A stretch of DNA of 64,000 nt from Acanthochlamys bracteata (taxonomy: Eukaryota > Streptophyta > Magnoliopsida > Pandanales > Velloziaceae). The notes under the pieces are model-generated. The model was not told the origin of the DNA and searched no databases. It was given only the letters and a program-made list of their open reading frames with translations. This document shows, piece after piece, positions 41,001 to 53,232 of this stretch (positions within the stretch are counted from its first letter, which is position 1; the number at the start of each line of letters is the position of its first letter). The DNA lies in NCBI GenBank assembly GCA_019914995.1, contig CM034129.1, positions 10,657,725 through 10,721,724 on the forward strand, written 5' to 3'. The translations under genes and the position numbers were made by a program.

Positions 41001-42882
41001 TCATGTTTCTACGCTTAACTGTTTCTGGTTTCTATAAATGTGCTGTGCTATTTGCCATCCTTTCAGCATTTGAGTTTCTTTAACTGTCACATGGGGTTTG
41101 TGGTAATTATTTTGCTGTTATTTTCTTCTTATATATATATATATATATTACCATTTTATAGCACTTCACTTAGATTTTCTTCAACAATTATTTGATGCAG
41201 ATTGTACACGGAAATCAAACATGTGTTGGCCATGTCTTCTCTTTCCTTGTTCAAGCATATAAAAGAGCACTACCTGTATATCTTCCAGTGTACTTGGTTC
41301 CTGCAGTAATAGTTCATCGTCAAGGCCTCTTGAAAAGGTTCAAATAGTCCTTTTTATAAACATTACCTGTTTAGAAATAATACAATCAAATGTTTGAGAT
41401 CTTATTGTTAAGTATCTTCTTATGGGCAAGACATCTGGTGATTAGAGGACTCTATGACATTTTGAAAATGCAAGTCCTAACTAAGAATTTCAAAAGAACT
41501 AACTGAACTTGCTCTTTTCTTTTTTCCTTCATATCTTATTTGCCTCTGTTTTCTGGTCTTGGGGTATGACGCCTCCCCTACTTGACTGTGTATTAAGTTG
41601 GAAATTACTTTACTCTTTATCATAAAACTACTGTAATTACTTCCTCATACTATGCATATTCTGGTGATTATCTAAACCGTTACAAGTCTTAGGCTTTTGT
41701 GATATGTCTGTATGTCTGCACTAATCTATATCAACCTCTTTGTTATACTGAAAGAGATTGTTAACTCTAACCAGACGCATTAACAGTGTCAAATTGTGCT
41801 GTTTGAGCTAAATTTTCACTTGCTTACATTTATCTGGTCACTATTCTAAGCTTTTCTTGTTTGTACTATACAGGCCATACACAATCCTCGGAAAAAGTGT
41901 TGTAGGCATTGCCAGATCCAGCCTGTTTCTGTCTGTATACTGCTCATCAGCCTGGTAGCTCCCACATTACTTCACATTTGTATATTGTTTTACTATATAC
42001 TGTATTTCTTTTGCACTTATTGGAGGACTTGTATATACAGTACCCCAATCAAGCTTTAAAATGTGAAAAGAACTCAGTATTTCAGTTAACCCAACTTTTT
42101 ACCTATTTTGGCATCAGCTCAAAACGTATCTATTTCAAGTACCTGTTATTTTCTTAGCAATTGTAATTAAGCTGATCCTCTAGTATTGATAATTACCACC
42201 TGTTGGCCATATGAAAAGCAATAGTCAACTTTCTTTACATGAAGACTAGTTACACCTAACATATCTGAGGCGTTTTGTTGTTGCTATATTACCAGATATA
42301 TCTGACATCTGATAAGCATACTTCTGTTTGACCCAAGCATCTAATGTTCAAATCAGAAGTTTGTGTAATGTTTTCTGGGGTGAATGCTTGCTGATGACTC
42401 TGTCTCATGCTAATAATCTTGTAATTATTTCACAGGGCTTGGACATGTTTTCTCTTCAGGATTTTGAAGCGATGCAACATTCCAATGGTGGTTGCTGGAA
42501 CGGTAAGACTTGCTATTGAAGTGGAACTTCCAACTCGTGAATTTTGTGTATCTGGCTGATGATTATCTTATATTTATTTCAGTTCCCTACTGGCTTAGCT
42601 TTAGCTATTGAGAAGAAGAGCAGGAGAATTGAAATAGCTTTATATTGCCTAGCACGGGCCATTGAGAGCTTTTTCACTTGCTTGGCTGATGCTGGCTTGT
42701 GCCCTCCAGCATCTAGAATGAAGCGAGCTGATGTCCTGGTATTCAGCTTAGCAACATCTATCATCATGCACTGCTATGCACAGGAGAGGGAAGTTTTCCG
42801 TTCGAAGTACTTGAATGTTCTTGACTGGGTGTTTGGTGTGCCTCCGCCATGCGACTATACACCCAGGAAACGTAAACCCTGA
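38073..42882 (+). CDS. TMEM135-like multi-pass membrane protein
   Basis: Eight exons join in phase to 480 residues: 38073-38353, 38626-38766, 39082-39309, 39504-39711, 41201-41337, 41874-41954, 42436-42502 and 42583-42882. The acidic N-terminus starts MSPPADDLAAIAVGDRTEDD. Hydrophobic or small-residue helices follow (GKGFVIGAGLKGGLALFSIL, LFLGTFAGTFVSVDELIAAI, LLAGLMAGPSML), then GNQTCVGHVFSFLVQAYKRA and a C-terminal part with GTFPTGLALAIEKKSRR. The layout resembles animal TMEM135 and the uncharacterised Arabidopsis protein At1g34630 (from memory); glycine-rich helices recall Tim17/PMP24 proteins. Animal TMEM135 is linked to peroxisomes and mitochondria; the plant role is unknown to me. The intron at 39712-41200 is long and carries a poly-C/poly-A patch. 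Confidence 0.88.
39892..39932. repeat. Poly-C run followed by poly-A run
   Basis: A stretch of C, interrupted once by G and once by A, runs directly into about 20 A inside intron 4 of the TMEM135-like gene. A GC-rich patch precedes it from about 39858. It could be the tail of an old retroposed copy, but no body is recognisable. Confidence 0.6.
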
Positions 42883-43791
42883 TGCACTCACTTCCATGGA
42901 TGTTAATCGTATACACTAAAGTCATCGCGTACTATTCGGAACATAAAACAACTCGACAAGCCAGGAGCACAAGAGAACACATTGTGTTTCTCCACTGCTC
43001 TCTGCAGCTGCTAGGTGAGACTACTGAAACATACTTGGCTGCTGCTGTTCATTCACACAGATAATTGGAGTTGGCTTTTTTTCCCCCTCCCCTGCAAGAA
43101 AGATCATTACTTTCTGTAGCAGTGTTGCTAACCATTGGCGTTCATAAGCAGAGTCGAGAATGATCTGAGTTGTAACTTGGAAAACAGAAATTGCACTAGA
43201 TAAATCATGGCAACTAGTTTTAAGCAGATTGAAGCTATCAGTCTTTTTTCATCGGCATGTAATTTTTCGTCTTGCCAATCCCATTGTTTGTAATTGTGTT
43301 TTCTATTTTATTACATTAACAAATATCGTGTTAGTCGTTAACTGAGATCATCTGTGTTCATCTAATAGACAAATTCTGCACATGTATTCAACTAGCGAAA
43401 TTACAGAGACTAAAATAAACATACACCACTCTAAAAATCATCTATTCAATGAGAAATGGAATTTCTCAACAAAAAAGAAATTATAAAAATTATTAAAAAA
43501 AACAACAAAAACTTACAAAGCTTGCGACTTATTCAGAAGTAGAAGTGATCATGAGCGTTCTTCCAATTTCCGACACGATTAATTTCCTACAAAATCTTCA
43601 CACCAGAAACAGAACGAGTATCGAGTCTAATAATTCCAGATATCAAGAGCAATTAGTTAGATAATGAAATATAACATATTAAAACTTTAAGATTCCTCGC
43701 GTTTCAATACAGCACCACTTCAGGATTCCCGAATTTCTCTAACCAGAAGAAACAAAAAACAAAAGAAATTCATCAAGAATTCATCGAACAA
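42883..43791. other. Convergent 3' region between TMEM135-like gene and TRM112
   Basis: The two genes point at each other, so this stretch should hold both 3' UTRs. It is AT-rich and shows no gene or element ends. Confidence 0.5.
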
Positions 43792-44160
43792 TTAAACCTC
43801 ATCTTCATGAAGCAGCATATTCGGAATTCCGCGATTAATCGGAAACCTTCTTCCGCTCTCGGGACAAACGAGTGCGCCGTCTTCAACATGAATCTCGAGC
43901 AAAGCATGGTGAAACTTCTTCAAGAACTCCTCATCTTCCAGCATCCTGGCGTCAGCAGACTCCGGTAGGTCGTTGTAGCCGATCGATCGAGCTCCAGCGA
44001 CGAGAGCAGGCCAATCGATCCGGTGAAAAAACCGGCGCAGAAACTCGGCGTTGAACTCGACCGTGTGTTCTACGACCTTGTTGGCTTCGAGACGGAGTGG
44101 GAAACCATTGCTCACTCCCTTCACGTTCGATGTAAGCATGTTGTGTGCTAGCAGACGCAT
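43792..44160 (-). CDS. TRM112: TRM112-like methyltransferase activator subunit
   Basis: A single exon encodes 122 residues from MRLLAHNMLTSNVKG to HEDEV. I chose the ATG at 44160 because family members begin M(K/R)LLTHN; the upstream in-frame ATG at 44205 adds a basic 15-residue stretch not seen in the family. The C-terminal ALVCPESGRRFPINRGIPNM is the conserved family signature. TRM112 is a small activating subunit that stabilises several methyltransferases modifying tRNA, 18S rRNA and release factor eRF1. Intronless structure and length (~124 in Arabidopsis) agree. Confidence 0.94.
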   Translation of the reverse strand: MRLLAHNMLTSNVKGVSNGFPLRLEANKVVEHTVEFNAEFLRRFFHRIDWPALVAGARSIGYNDLPESADARMLEDEEFLKKFHHALLEIHVEDGALVCPESGRRFPINRGIPNMLLHEDEV

Positions 44161-45762
44161 CTTTCTTCTCCTTCTTCTAATTTCTGCTTGAATTTGTCTC
44201 TTCAATTTCTTTGATCGATTTGGGGAAAGATTGCTAGGGTTTATGATTTTGGGGGTCTTCTGGATTATAATTTAATTTGTTTGTTCATTGTTTGGTAAGG
44301 TTTTGCATTTTAGGGACTTAATAATAATGTTGTGCAAGATGTAGCTATCTTGATTTGTTTTGCATGATAGAGCTGCTTTTGGAGTGATTTTTTTTCTTTT
44401 CTCAAAATGATTAAGGGGGTGTTTGGCTTTGCTTTTCTCCAACCCAACTTTTCAATTCTCCATTTCACGTTTTTCAATACATATTTTATAAATATATAAA
44501 AAATTTATTTAAAAATTTAGAAAGTGTAGAAAAATTCTACGGAGTGAGATCTTTTTATTGCATATTTTTATTATTTTTTTAGAAGTAAAAAAAATAGAGC
44601 TCGTTTTTCAAAAAAGACAAAAATACCCTTCATTTCACAAAAGCTCCATTTCATAAGCAATCCCAAATACCCCCTAAAAAAGAAACCAGCAAAAAGAAGG
44701 CATATTCTGGCATCTAGAGGAAGGGAAGTGGCTAACATTTTTGTTTATTTCATGAAGTTCTTATGTAACGAGATTGACAAATTTGTTATTGCCATCATTC
44801 TTTATGTTATGTTATTTTTATCTTATCAAAACTTTTATAAAAAATCTCGATAATAATTCTAAGGATAAAAACATAATTGTAAGACTAATGTGTCTTTTTC
44901 GTTGATTATATTTTTAATTTTTACAAATTTAACCTTCAAAGACTATGATATGCATTGATCAAATCTCTGTAGTAATTCTAAACACAACAAAAGTGCAAGA
45001 TAAATATGTTTACCAAGATTATTTTTTAAAGTTTTACAAGTTTGACCCTCAAAGGCTATGATATGCAATAATCAGACTCCCAAATCCTTTAAAATATTAT
45101 TACATTACATAGGTGTTTGAGGATAAACAATAATTAAAAAAAGCGCAAATATATAGATTTATTATTCTAATAATCATCTCTTTTCTATTCTAGTCATTCT
45201 ATTTTTATTTTTAGATGAAAACTATTTTTAGATAAGTATTTTCATAAAAAAATCATTGTAATAAATAATAATTGCTATTATAGTATTATTATTACAAATC
45301 AAATTTGTGAGGAAGCGTACCAAAAAACTTCCGAAGGTCTGAAATGTAAAAATCCCGAAACTAAAACCTAGCTGGCGCCAAGCCTGCACGTGCGTAGACA
45401 AAGGAATAGAAAAGAAAAAGAAAACCACCAAAGTCTCACAACTCATTCTCAATCAGATCAAAATCGAATCGTTTTATTTTCTCAAAAATTCAAACGTAAC
45501 AAAAAAAAAAAAAAAAAAAAAAAAAAAACAACGCCAATCTTCAACCTCTCTCTCGCGAATCTTCAAACGAAGAGAACAAACTCAGAGCTGCAGTAGCACT
45601 AATCGGTCGATGGTGGAGTGTTGTCGAGTTATCTAGGGTTAGGGTTTGAGAAGCTAGGAGGGAGTTGATTTGAATCCGGCTATCGATCTGTTTTAAGTGT
45701 TTTGTGTTGAAGGGAATTTGGTCAGGCTGGGGTGGGTTTGGGAGAAGTGGACGGGGTTGGTC
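44161..45762. other. Divergent promoter region between TRM112 and the UBP gene
   Basis: This region should carry both promoters and the UBP leader. It contains a Tourist-like element (44415-44674) and a long A run at about 45501-45528. GC-rich, T-free UBP leader sequence appears from about 45600. No other gene is seen. Confidence 0.5.
44415..44674. mobile_element. Tourist-like MITE with TAA target duplication
   Basis: The left end GGGGGTGTTTGG and the right end, reverse-complemented GGGGGTATTTGGGATTGC, form terminal inverted repeats. TAA flanks both sides (44412-44414 and 44675-44677). Three-base TWA duplications and small size are typical of PIF/Harbinger-derived MITEs. The body matches 28521-28780 and 50763-51001. 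It sits in the TRM112 promoter, about 250 bases from its start. Confidence 0.7.
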
Positions 45763-48700
45763 ATGGGGACCGGTGGCTCTAAGCTAGAGAAGGCCCTCGG
45801 AGACCAGTTCCCCGAACAGGAGAGATATTTCGGCCTTGAGAACTTCGGCAACACCTGCTACTGTAACTCCATTCTTCAGGTGAACTCCCAGTTCTTCTAC
45901 TTTTATTTATTTCATTTTAAAAAAAAATTGCAGAATCAGTAAATGATTTGGAACATTTGTAGATAATTGTTAGGTTAAGATTGTTATCGAGAACCGTTTG
46001 GATTAATACAATTGGTAAATGGTTTTAGGAATTATCATTCTCCGATTGGATATGCAATTTGTTGAAACTCTATACGCTTAAGTTTTTGATACCTCCTATG
46101 TGTACGAAAAATTGGTCTAAAGAAGAGAGTAGTTAGTGAAAGCTTGCTTTCCCGGAAAATTGAAGCCGTTGCTACTATGTAGGTTTCAATCCCTAAATTG
46201 CGTATTAGGTAGGGTTTCATGTACTAAAACTGAAGCAGTTGCTAATAGGTAGGTTTTCATTCCGGTGTTTTTTTATTTAGTGGAATAATGAAATAATTTG
46301 ATTAACTTCAGCATTTTAGATAGTTGATGTTTGTTATTTTGTAATTGTTAGTAAACTGAAGCGTGGTGCTTATTGTAATTTTTAATGCTTTTAACACCAA
46401 TTTAATTTTGCATGTTGGTCTTTTTTTTGTCAAGATTTTGGATGACAATGACCACTGTTCTTTTAGGCTTTTCAAGTTTGTTACTGGATTTTATTGGATC
46501 CAGCTTTCACTAAGGACATATATGACTGTTGTGATAGCATACTTTATCATGAAGTTCGGACAATTGCTGTTTGAAAAAAAGTTTTCAGTTGCATTTTGTT
46601 CATGTACTGATTTATTAACCTTTATATGCAGGCACTTTACTTTTGTGTGCCTTTCCGGGAGCAATTACTTGAATATTATGCAAACAACAAGAGTATTACT
46701 GAAGAGGAGAACCTATTGACATGCCTGGCTGATCTATTCACCCAGGTAGGAAATCTTAGGAGTTATGAGTCTGGTATTTTTGAGACTCCGTTATGCAATG
46801 GTCTATTCATGCAGTTTATGGTAGTTTTTTTATTTTGTAATCATATGTTTGTTGGGATTTATCCGACAACAGTCATTTTTGGTACTGCCTGCGTATGTCT
46901 CAATACCATACTGGTATTAATGCCGTATTCTATGTTTCTAAAATGCTCAAGTTGCAGGCCCACATGTTGTATTGTTGCTTTATTGAAAACCACATATCTT
47001 CGCTGAGCCTTCCTTACGTAATTGTTATGCTCTTTTGTTAACTATGGAAGTTCTCAATAAATCTATAACTATGCTTTCTCATTCTTTCTTAAGGTTGGTT
47101 TTACATGCAGTACTTATGGTCTCCAATAACAGATAGTAATTGGCACTATGCTTGTACTGCTAAGAAATGTTATGTGTCTCGGTGTCAATCCTTGTTCTTT
47201 CCTTGTAGGTGACAAGGAAGGTCTTTTTCAGTATTCATGAACCTCTTAGTATAAATAGTAGCTCTAGAAATAAATGGCTAATTAAATCTTCCCTGCACCT
47301 TGCCCTTTCCTTGCAAATGGCAAGAGAGGTCTTTACGCACACCTTGAACCTCTTAGTCTAGATTCTAGTTCTAGAAATGATTGGCTAATTGCTTCTTTCC
47401 AAAAGAAGCATGCATGCATGTTGTTACAATGTTTTTGGAAGGTTGTAACAACTCTATATACACCTGGAGCCTTTGATCTTTTAGTCTATGAGTTTAGTAG
47501 AAGTTGGTCCATGCATTTTTTACCTTTAGTAATTGGACTACATTATCAGACACTTTCCATGATAGTTGTGATGATGGACAGACCTTGTGATACCGCTGAG
47601 AATAACTTGTGTAACACTGTTATATCAAACACGGATCACTCTTGTGTCTTTAAGACTCTCTGGTTTAGTATTCTATGTTAAATTTGCACCTGTCAACTGA
47701 TTTTTCTAAATTCATTTGCACATTCAATGTGACATTAGTTATGGTTTATGGTCCTAATTGGCATCTTTTGCATTTTATGCAGATCAGCTCACAGAAGAAG
47801 AAAACTGGGGTTGTTGCACCAAAGCGTTTTGTTCAAAGAGTGAAGAAACAGAATGAGGTTTTCCGCACATATATGCACCAGGTATCCTAAAGACTCGATC
47901 TTTATTAACTTTGTGCAATTTTGGCATGTAATATGATTGTCTCTGTTACCCACTACAATCCCTAGTGGGGTTTTCAATGGGACCCACAGGTCTTTGTATA
48001 TTCTGTGTCAGTAACCAAATTATGTTCTCTTGGTTAGTTCTATGCTACCTTTATTCTGGATATGATCAATTGCTTTTTATGCTTGCACAATGTGAACAGA
48101 CACTGCCTTATGTCTGAGATCATCCTAACTTTTCTAAATTAAATTTGGTTCTCATGTTGGGCATAAGGATATAATTTCTTCTGAGGAGTTTGTCCATCCT
48201 CTATTGTAATCATCCTTTTTTCACATTAATGCCATAACTACAAAACTCAAGCTTATACATCTTTAATGGATTCTGAAGATCTGGATGGCAATATTGTCTG
48301 ATTTTCCCATTGTTTAACTCCTCTTTTAAAAGGATTCCATACAGCTTCCTTTCATTCAGTTTTAGTTACTCTAACATTATACTTTAGGGCATGTTTTAAT
48401 GCCTCCGGACTCCACTTTCTCCCTCCAGATTTGAGTTCGAATGATTGTTTCAATTGCTATTTCCAACTCTACTTTCATTTCCACACTGAACTCCACTCTC
48501 ACGAAAACTTCACTCTAAATTTTACTTCACGTGTTTCAGTTACTACCTCGAATTCTACTTCTTACCGAACTTCACTTTCACTCAATTAAAACATGCCCTT
48601 AAACAAAGTGGATCTTTTGAGTTTATAAGCTACTCATTAATGCTCTAATTGAGCAGCTTAATTTTCTTACTTCCTTGAGTCATAAATCTGTCTCTGAACA

Positions 48701-50232
48701 GTTCTCCTTTATGGTGCTATTATCCATTATGGTGCTATATATTTAAATTTTCTTTACTTTTACTGCTATTTTGTAGGACGCACATGAATTTTTGATCTTT
48801 CTGCTTAATGAACTTGTTGATATATTGGAGAAAGAGGCAAATGCTAAGAAAGCATCACCTGAAGCTTCACCACCTTCTGAAAAGATTGCAAATGGACCAT
48901 CTAATCCTCAAGCAAACGGTGTTCATAAAGAACCTTTAGTCACTTGGGTACATAAGAGTTTTCAGGTGAATTAAGGTCATCCAATTTTATCTTTCTGCTT
49001 TTAGCAGCAAATCAGGTTCTTTGATTGCCTATTAATTGAATAAGACATTTCTTGTATATGCAGGGAATATTGACCAATGAGACTAGGTGCCTGCGTTGTG
49101 AAACTGTTACTGCTAGGGACGAAACATTCTTTGACTTAAGCCTTGATATTGAGCAAAACAGTTCGATAACAAGTTGCCTTAAAAACTTCAGTTCAACCGA
49201 AACGTTGAATGCTGAAGACAAATTCTTCTGTGATAAGTGCTGCAGGTTTTTCCCTGTACATATCCTGTTGACTTCAGTTTGCAATCTGCTGCATAGTTAT
49301 CATATATCTTCAAATCAGGCAAATGCCCTTCTGTCTTATTTCATCATGGTGCACCCAATCAGGATCCTGCTGTTGTCAAAGCAGGAAAATTTGCTAGTGT
49401 ATAACATTATATTACATCTAGCAGACAATGTGTGGCAAGGGGATTTCAAGTAGCAACAGAATATACGAGTATATAACATTATATTAGATATAGTAGACTG
49501 TGTCAATGGGGATATCTAAGTAGAAACAAAATATGCTAGCATATAACATTATATTACATGTAGTAGACAATATGTGGCAATGCAGATTTCTAACGTACTA
49601 CATGGGAGTCGGGAATCTAGTAGAACCACATGTGATGGATGGTGCATTAATACGGTCCCTTCATGTGTCATGTTTGTAGTTTGCATGTGATATGTATACC
49701 ACCATACGTGTATCCCATTGACATTTTCCCTTCTAAGACTGCATTATATGCCCAGTACCACATCTGCTATTTATTCATTACTCTAGTTGTTGTCTTTTTA
49801 GATTATAAGCACATCTTTTCTCCTTTATACAGCCTGCAGGAAGCCCAGAAAAGGATGAAGATAAAGAAGCCACCGTCAATCTTGGTGATTCATCTGAAGC
49901 GCTTCAAGTATATTGAACAGCTGGGTCGATACAAAAAGCTGTCCTACCGAGTTGTTTTCCCAATGGAACTTAAACTTAGCAACACGGTAGATAATGCTGA
50001 GGTGGAGTATTCCCTTTTTGCAGTTGTGGTACATGTTGGAAGTGGGCCAAACCATGGCCATTACATCAGCCTAGTCAAGAGTCATAATCACTGGCTTTTC
50101 TTTGATGATGAAAATGTGGAGATGATTGATGAATCAACAGTACAGACGTTCTTCGGTTCTGCCCAGGAGTACACAAGCAACACGGATCATGGCTACATTT
50201 TGTTCTATGAGAGTGTCGGCGGAAAGAGTTGA
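45763..50232 (+). CDS. UBP3: Ubiquitin-specific protease UBP3/UBP4-like
   Basis: Six exons give 366 residues (UBP3/4 are ~365-371): 45763-45879, 46632-46745, 47783-47881, 48777-48965, 49064-49245 and 49833-50232. The ATG at 45763 gives [18 protein letters not shown], with a Gly2 N-myristoylation context; an in-frame ATG at 45697 is upstream but outside the family start. The Cys box is [10 protein letters not shown] (catalytic Cys32) and the His box is [15 protein letters not shown], followed by WLFFDDENV. Two CXXC pairs (CLRC and CDKC) form the family's zinc-binding site. The protein removes ubiquitin from substrates; Arabidopsis UBP3 and UBP4 are nuclear and together needed for pollen mitosis. 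All catalytic residues are present. Introns hold a MITE and two tandem repeats. Confidence 0.96.
47183..47400. repeat. Tandem duplication, two copies of 108 bases, in UBP intron 2
   Basis: CTTTCCTTG at 47197 and 47305 starts two matching blocks, each followed by GGTCTTT, GAACCTCTTAGT, TCTAGAAAT and TGGCTAATT in the same order. The copies differ at many positions, so the duplication is old. Confidence 0.8.
48387..48598. mobile_element. Tourist-like MITE with TTA target duplication in UBP intron 3
   Basis: The left end GGGCATGTTTTAATG and the right end, reverse-complemented GGGCATGTTTTAATTG, are 14-base inverted repeats. TTA flanks both sides (48384-48386 and 48599-48601). The 212-base body is less AT-rich than the other elements and is unusually rich in TTCCACTCT-like words. 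It is non-coding. Confidence 0.8.
49391..49595. repeat. Tandem repeat, three copies of about 71 bases, in UBP intron 5
   Basis: ATAACATTATATTA recurs at 49401, 49473 and 49543, so the periods are 72 and 70 bases. Each copy continues with TAGCAGACA- or TAGTAGAC-like words, then a GGCAA/TCAATG block, and then TTTC/ATCTAAGTAG. Confidence 0.9.
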
Positions 50233-50627
50233 AAGATTTTTGTCTTATTGGATAATCCACTTTGTTGCAATGGAGTATCAGGACGCTTCCATTGTTCCAA
50301 GTTTTCCATCATGGGTTCCATATTTAACTGAGGTAGCAAAGATGTTTAGAATCTGATAGTTACCTGCTGATAGGAGAGTGGGTGGGATGCAGTGTACAGT
50401 TATGATTAAAGGGTACATCATTTCCTGGAGCAATAAAAGGGAGTGTACATGGGTGATTCAAAACTCATTCCTTCTAATGTAACAATATTATATATTTTTT
50501 TTCCTTAGTTTTAAAACGTGTCCTTTCTCTTTTTTGAAAACATTTACATGACTTGAAGCATAGGTTCATCGGTTAGTGAACCCCGTTAGTACGTGCGAAA
50601 TTAAAATGAAACACAAGTTCAACTTTG

Positions 50628-50649
50628 CTGGGCCTCTATAAAGGCCCAG
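50628..50649. promoter_or_regulatory. Perfect palindrome of site II boxes around TATAA
   Basis: CTGGGCCT and its exact reverse complement AGGCCCAG flank the six bases CTATAA. TGGGCC/GGCCCA is the TCP-bound site II core. No gene start is known nearby: the UBP stop is 396 bases to the left and the PP2C start 2.6 kb to the right. Confidence 0.4.
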
Positions 50650-50762
50650 TTAGGACCAATGAGTTCGACATATATTAAAGTGGGTATTGACAACTAAGAA
50701 AAATCAAATTTGTATTTGTGGGAGATGTGTGCTGTTCATGAGAAACCGAATCTGAAAACTTA

Positions 50763-51001
50763 AGGATGTGTTTGTTTGGCATATCATTTTAAAAATTACT
50801 TTTTTTTTTTTTTAATTTTATATTTTTTAATATATATTTTATAGTTATTTAAAAAATTTATTTAGATTTAGATAGTATAGAATAATTTTACGTAATAAAA
50901 TTTTTTTATTATATATTAGTATTATTTTTTAAAAATAAATAAAAATAAAAATATTTTTTATTTCAAAAAAATTTATTTTATAAATAATTTCAAACGCGCA
51001 C
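50763..51001. mobile_element. Tourist-like MITE, same family as 28521 and 44415
   Basis: The left end reads AGGATGTGTTTG and the right end, reverse-complemented, GTGCGCGTTTGAAATT. TTA flanks both sides if the left border is 50763. Internal phrases such as AATATATATTTTATA and TTTAGATAGTATAGAA match the other family members. Confidence 0.65.
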
Positions 51002-53232
51002 TTATTAATTCAGTGGTCGTCAGTCCCTCGCACCTTTTCTGACCGAGTCAATCAGTTGTTTCTAGGGGTAAAAAAGTTTCGGAAATCTTCGGTACCTTTT
51101 TCCTTAAATCTTGATCCTTGATTCAAGGTTATCCGACGACTTTGATTTAGTTTTTTAATATAACATTTGAATTTTAGTCAACTTAATCCGTTCTTAACAA
51201 AAAATAAACAAACCCAAAAACAATCCAGTAAATTAACAAACTGTCCACAAAAAATTTTTGAGTCTCGATGTCATCGTTGTACGAGTTTTATTTAATTCGC
51301 ATTGGCTTGACGATCCATTGCTATGATAAGATTGTGTTAGATTAAGATAAAATTCTTGATTTAGAGATTAAATTATAGCACAAGCTCTGCAAACTCTACA
51401 ATTTTTCTTCAGCAGCCGTCGGATGATCTTAAAGGGATGGTAGAGATTTAAGAAAGTACTACTAAAATATCCAATATGTTTTTATGTAACGTAGACGATT
51501 TTAACCCGTAGAAACCCTAGCTCATAGAATAACATTGACCAAATTGCAATTTCAGCAACACTTAAATGACTTCTGTGTTAATTCTTGGCTCCATAACTAT
51601 TTTTCGCCTGCAAAATATTAGCATGAACAAATGACTAATTTGTCCTTAGTTCCAAAATATAGACAATTGATACGCACTTATTTAAAAAAATATTTAAAAT
51701 TAAGTGGATATTTTAGATATTCTCCAAATTTATCATTTTTATTCATATATTAAATTTATATCGTATTTCAGTTATTATTTCAAACTATAATTTTATTTTC
51801 ATATGATTTTATTTTTATCAAATTCGACTTAAAATTTTATTTCATTCTAATTACTCTATTATTAAATTTTATTTGTTTACTAAATTTTATTTATCAAAAT
51901 ATATTTTTTTGAAACTTATTCAAAATACTGAATACAATCTAAAGAAAACTGCTCATGAAACTCGAACTACATTTCATATCATTTACTAGCTTTTTCAAAC
52001 AAAACTTTTCAACCATACAAAAAATACTTAATGGAGTTTGATGAGATGGACCCAAATTATATAACTTAAGATAAAATAATAAAGCTCGACAAGTTCAAAT
52101 AATCTACCAGAGTAGCATATGCTTGTTTGAGCATTGGTGTAGCATCTATGTCATATTTGAAAGTCAATATTGTTGATATCAAGAAGACTATAAAGTGCAA
52201 AAATATTTATTGGATCTTTTGTCACTCTAACTATTATTATTTTTTGTATTATTTCAATTGACTCATGAATAAGTGTATTTTTTAATTAGTATAAAAATAA
52301 ATTTTAAAAAAATAAATTTTATAACAAATAAAATTTAATAAAAAATATAAGATTCAAGAACTAAAATATTTAAGTAAATTTAGACTAATTTTTGAAAAAA
52401 TTTAGTGTAAAATTAGAAATAATAATTTCAAAATATTAATTCAAACACAAAAAAATATTTGAAATTAATAAAAATAAATAAAATTTGATAATATTAAAAT
52501 ATAAGCTAAAATAAAACAAATTTCTTTTAATTGATCTTGTGAGAAGTGGGCCCGCTCTGAGGAGTCAGTCATACATACTTTTTTTCTTGCACTCGCCAAA
52601 AGTCAACACCTTCCTATCCTCATTAGTCCCTTCCCTACTTTCTTTCATTGAAAAGTAAATTTAAGAACAATAACAAGAAAACAAAAACATCCTAATAACA
52701 AATAATTAACATAATCAATCAATCAGTTGTTTTCTTTCATCTCTAAAGTTTCTTCCTTCTTGTTCTTGTTCTTCTTCTTCATCTTCTGTCTTCCTAGTTT
52801 TTTAACTACTACTGTTTTTGTTTAACTTCTGATTGATTCTTTTTCTATCCCTTTTCTCATAGTTGTCGTTAGCACCTTATTCTTATTCCCTGAACCCTGG
52901 GAATCTACAAAAAAACACAAAGAAGCTGTTTTTTTGGTCAAGATAAGGAATTTTTGTATCTTGGTAAGTTTGATCGATCGAGTTGAATCTTGATGTTGTT
53001 GTAAAAATTGAGTCTTTTTTGATAGAACTCATTGATTTCTTAACAACTTTTCCCCCCTTTTTTTGGTTTGGTTTTCTGCAGGGATTGTTGTTTTCTGAAG
53101 GAGTTGGAGTGTTTTGTAAAGTGGGTATCGACCAAACCGCACTCTGTGAAGAGGTTTTCTTTTTTCCCCTTTTCTAATGTTGTGGGATTGATTAAACCGC
53201 CGGGCGAAAGGTTGGGAGTTTGAGGTTTTTAT

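Larger units (their letters stand above)
50233..53232. other. About 3 kb between UBP and the PP2C gene
   Basis: The left part is the UBP 3' UTR and the right part is the PP2C promoter and CT-rich leader (52758-52797). In between lie a site II/TATA palindrome (50628-50649), a MITE (50763-51001) and very AT-rich sequence at about 51650-52520. No gene is seen. Confidence 0.5.
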
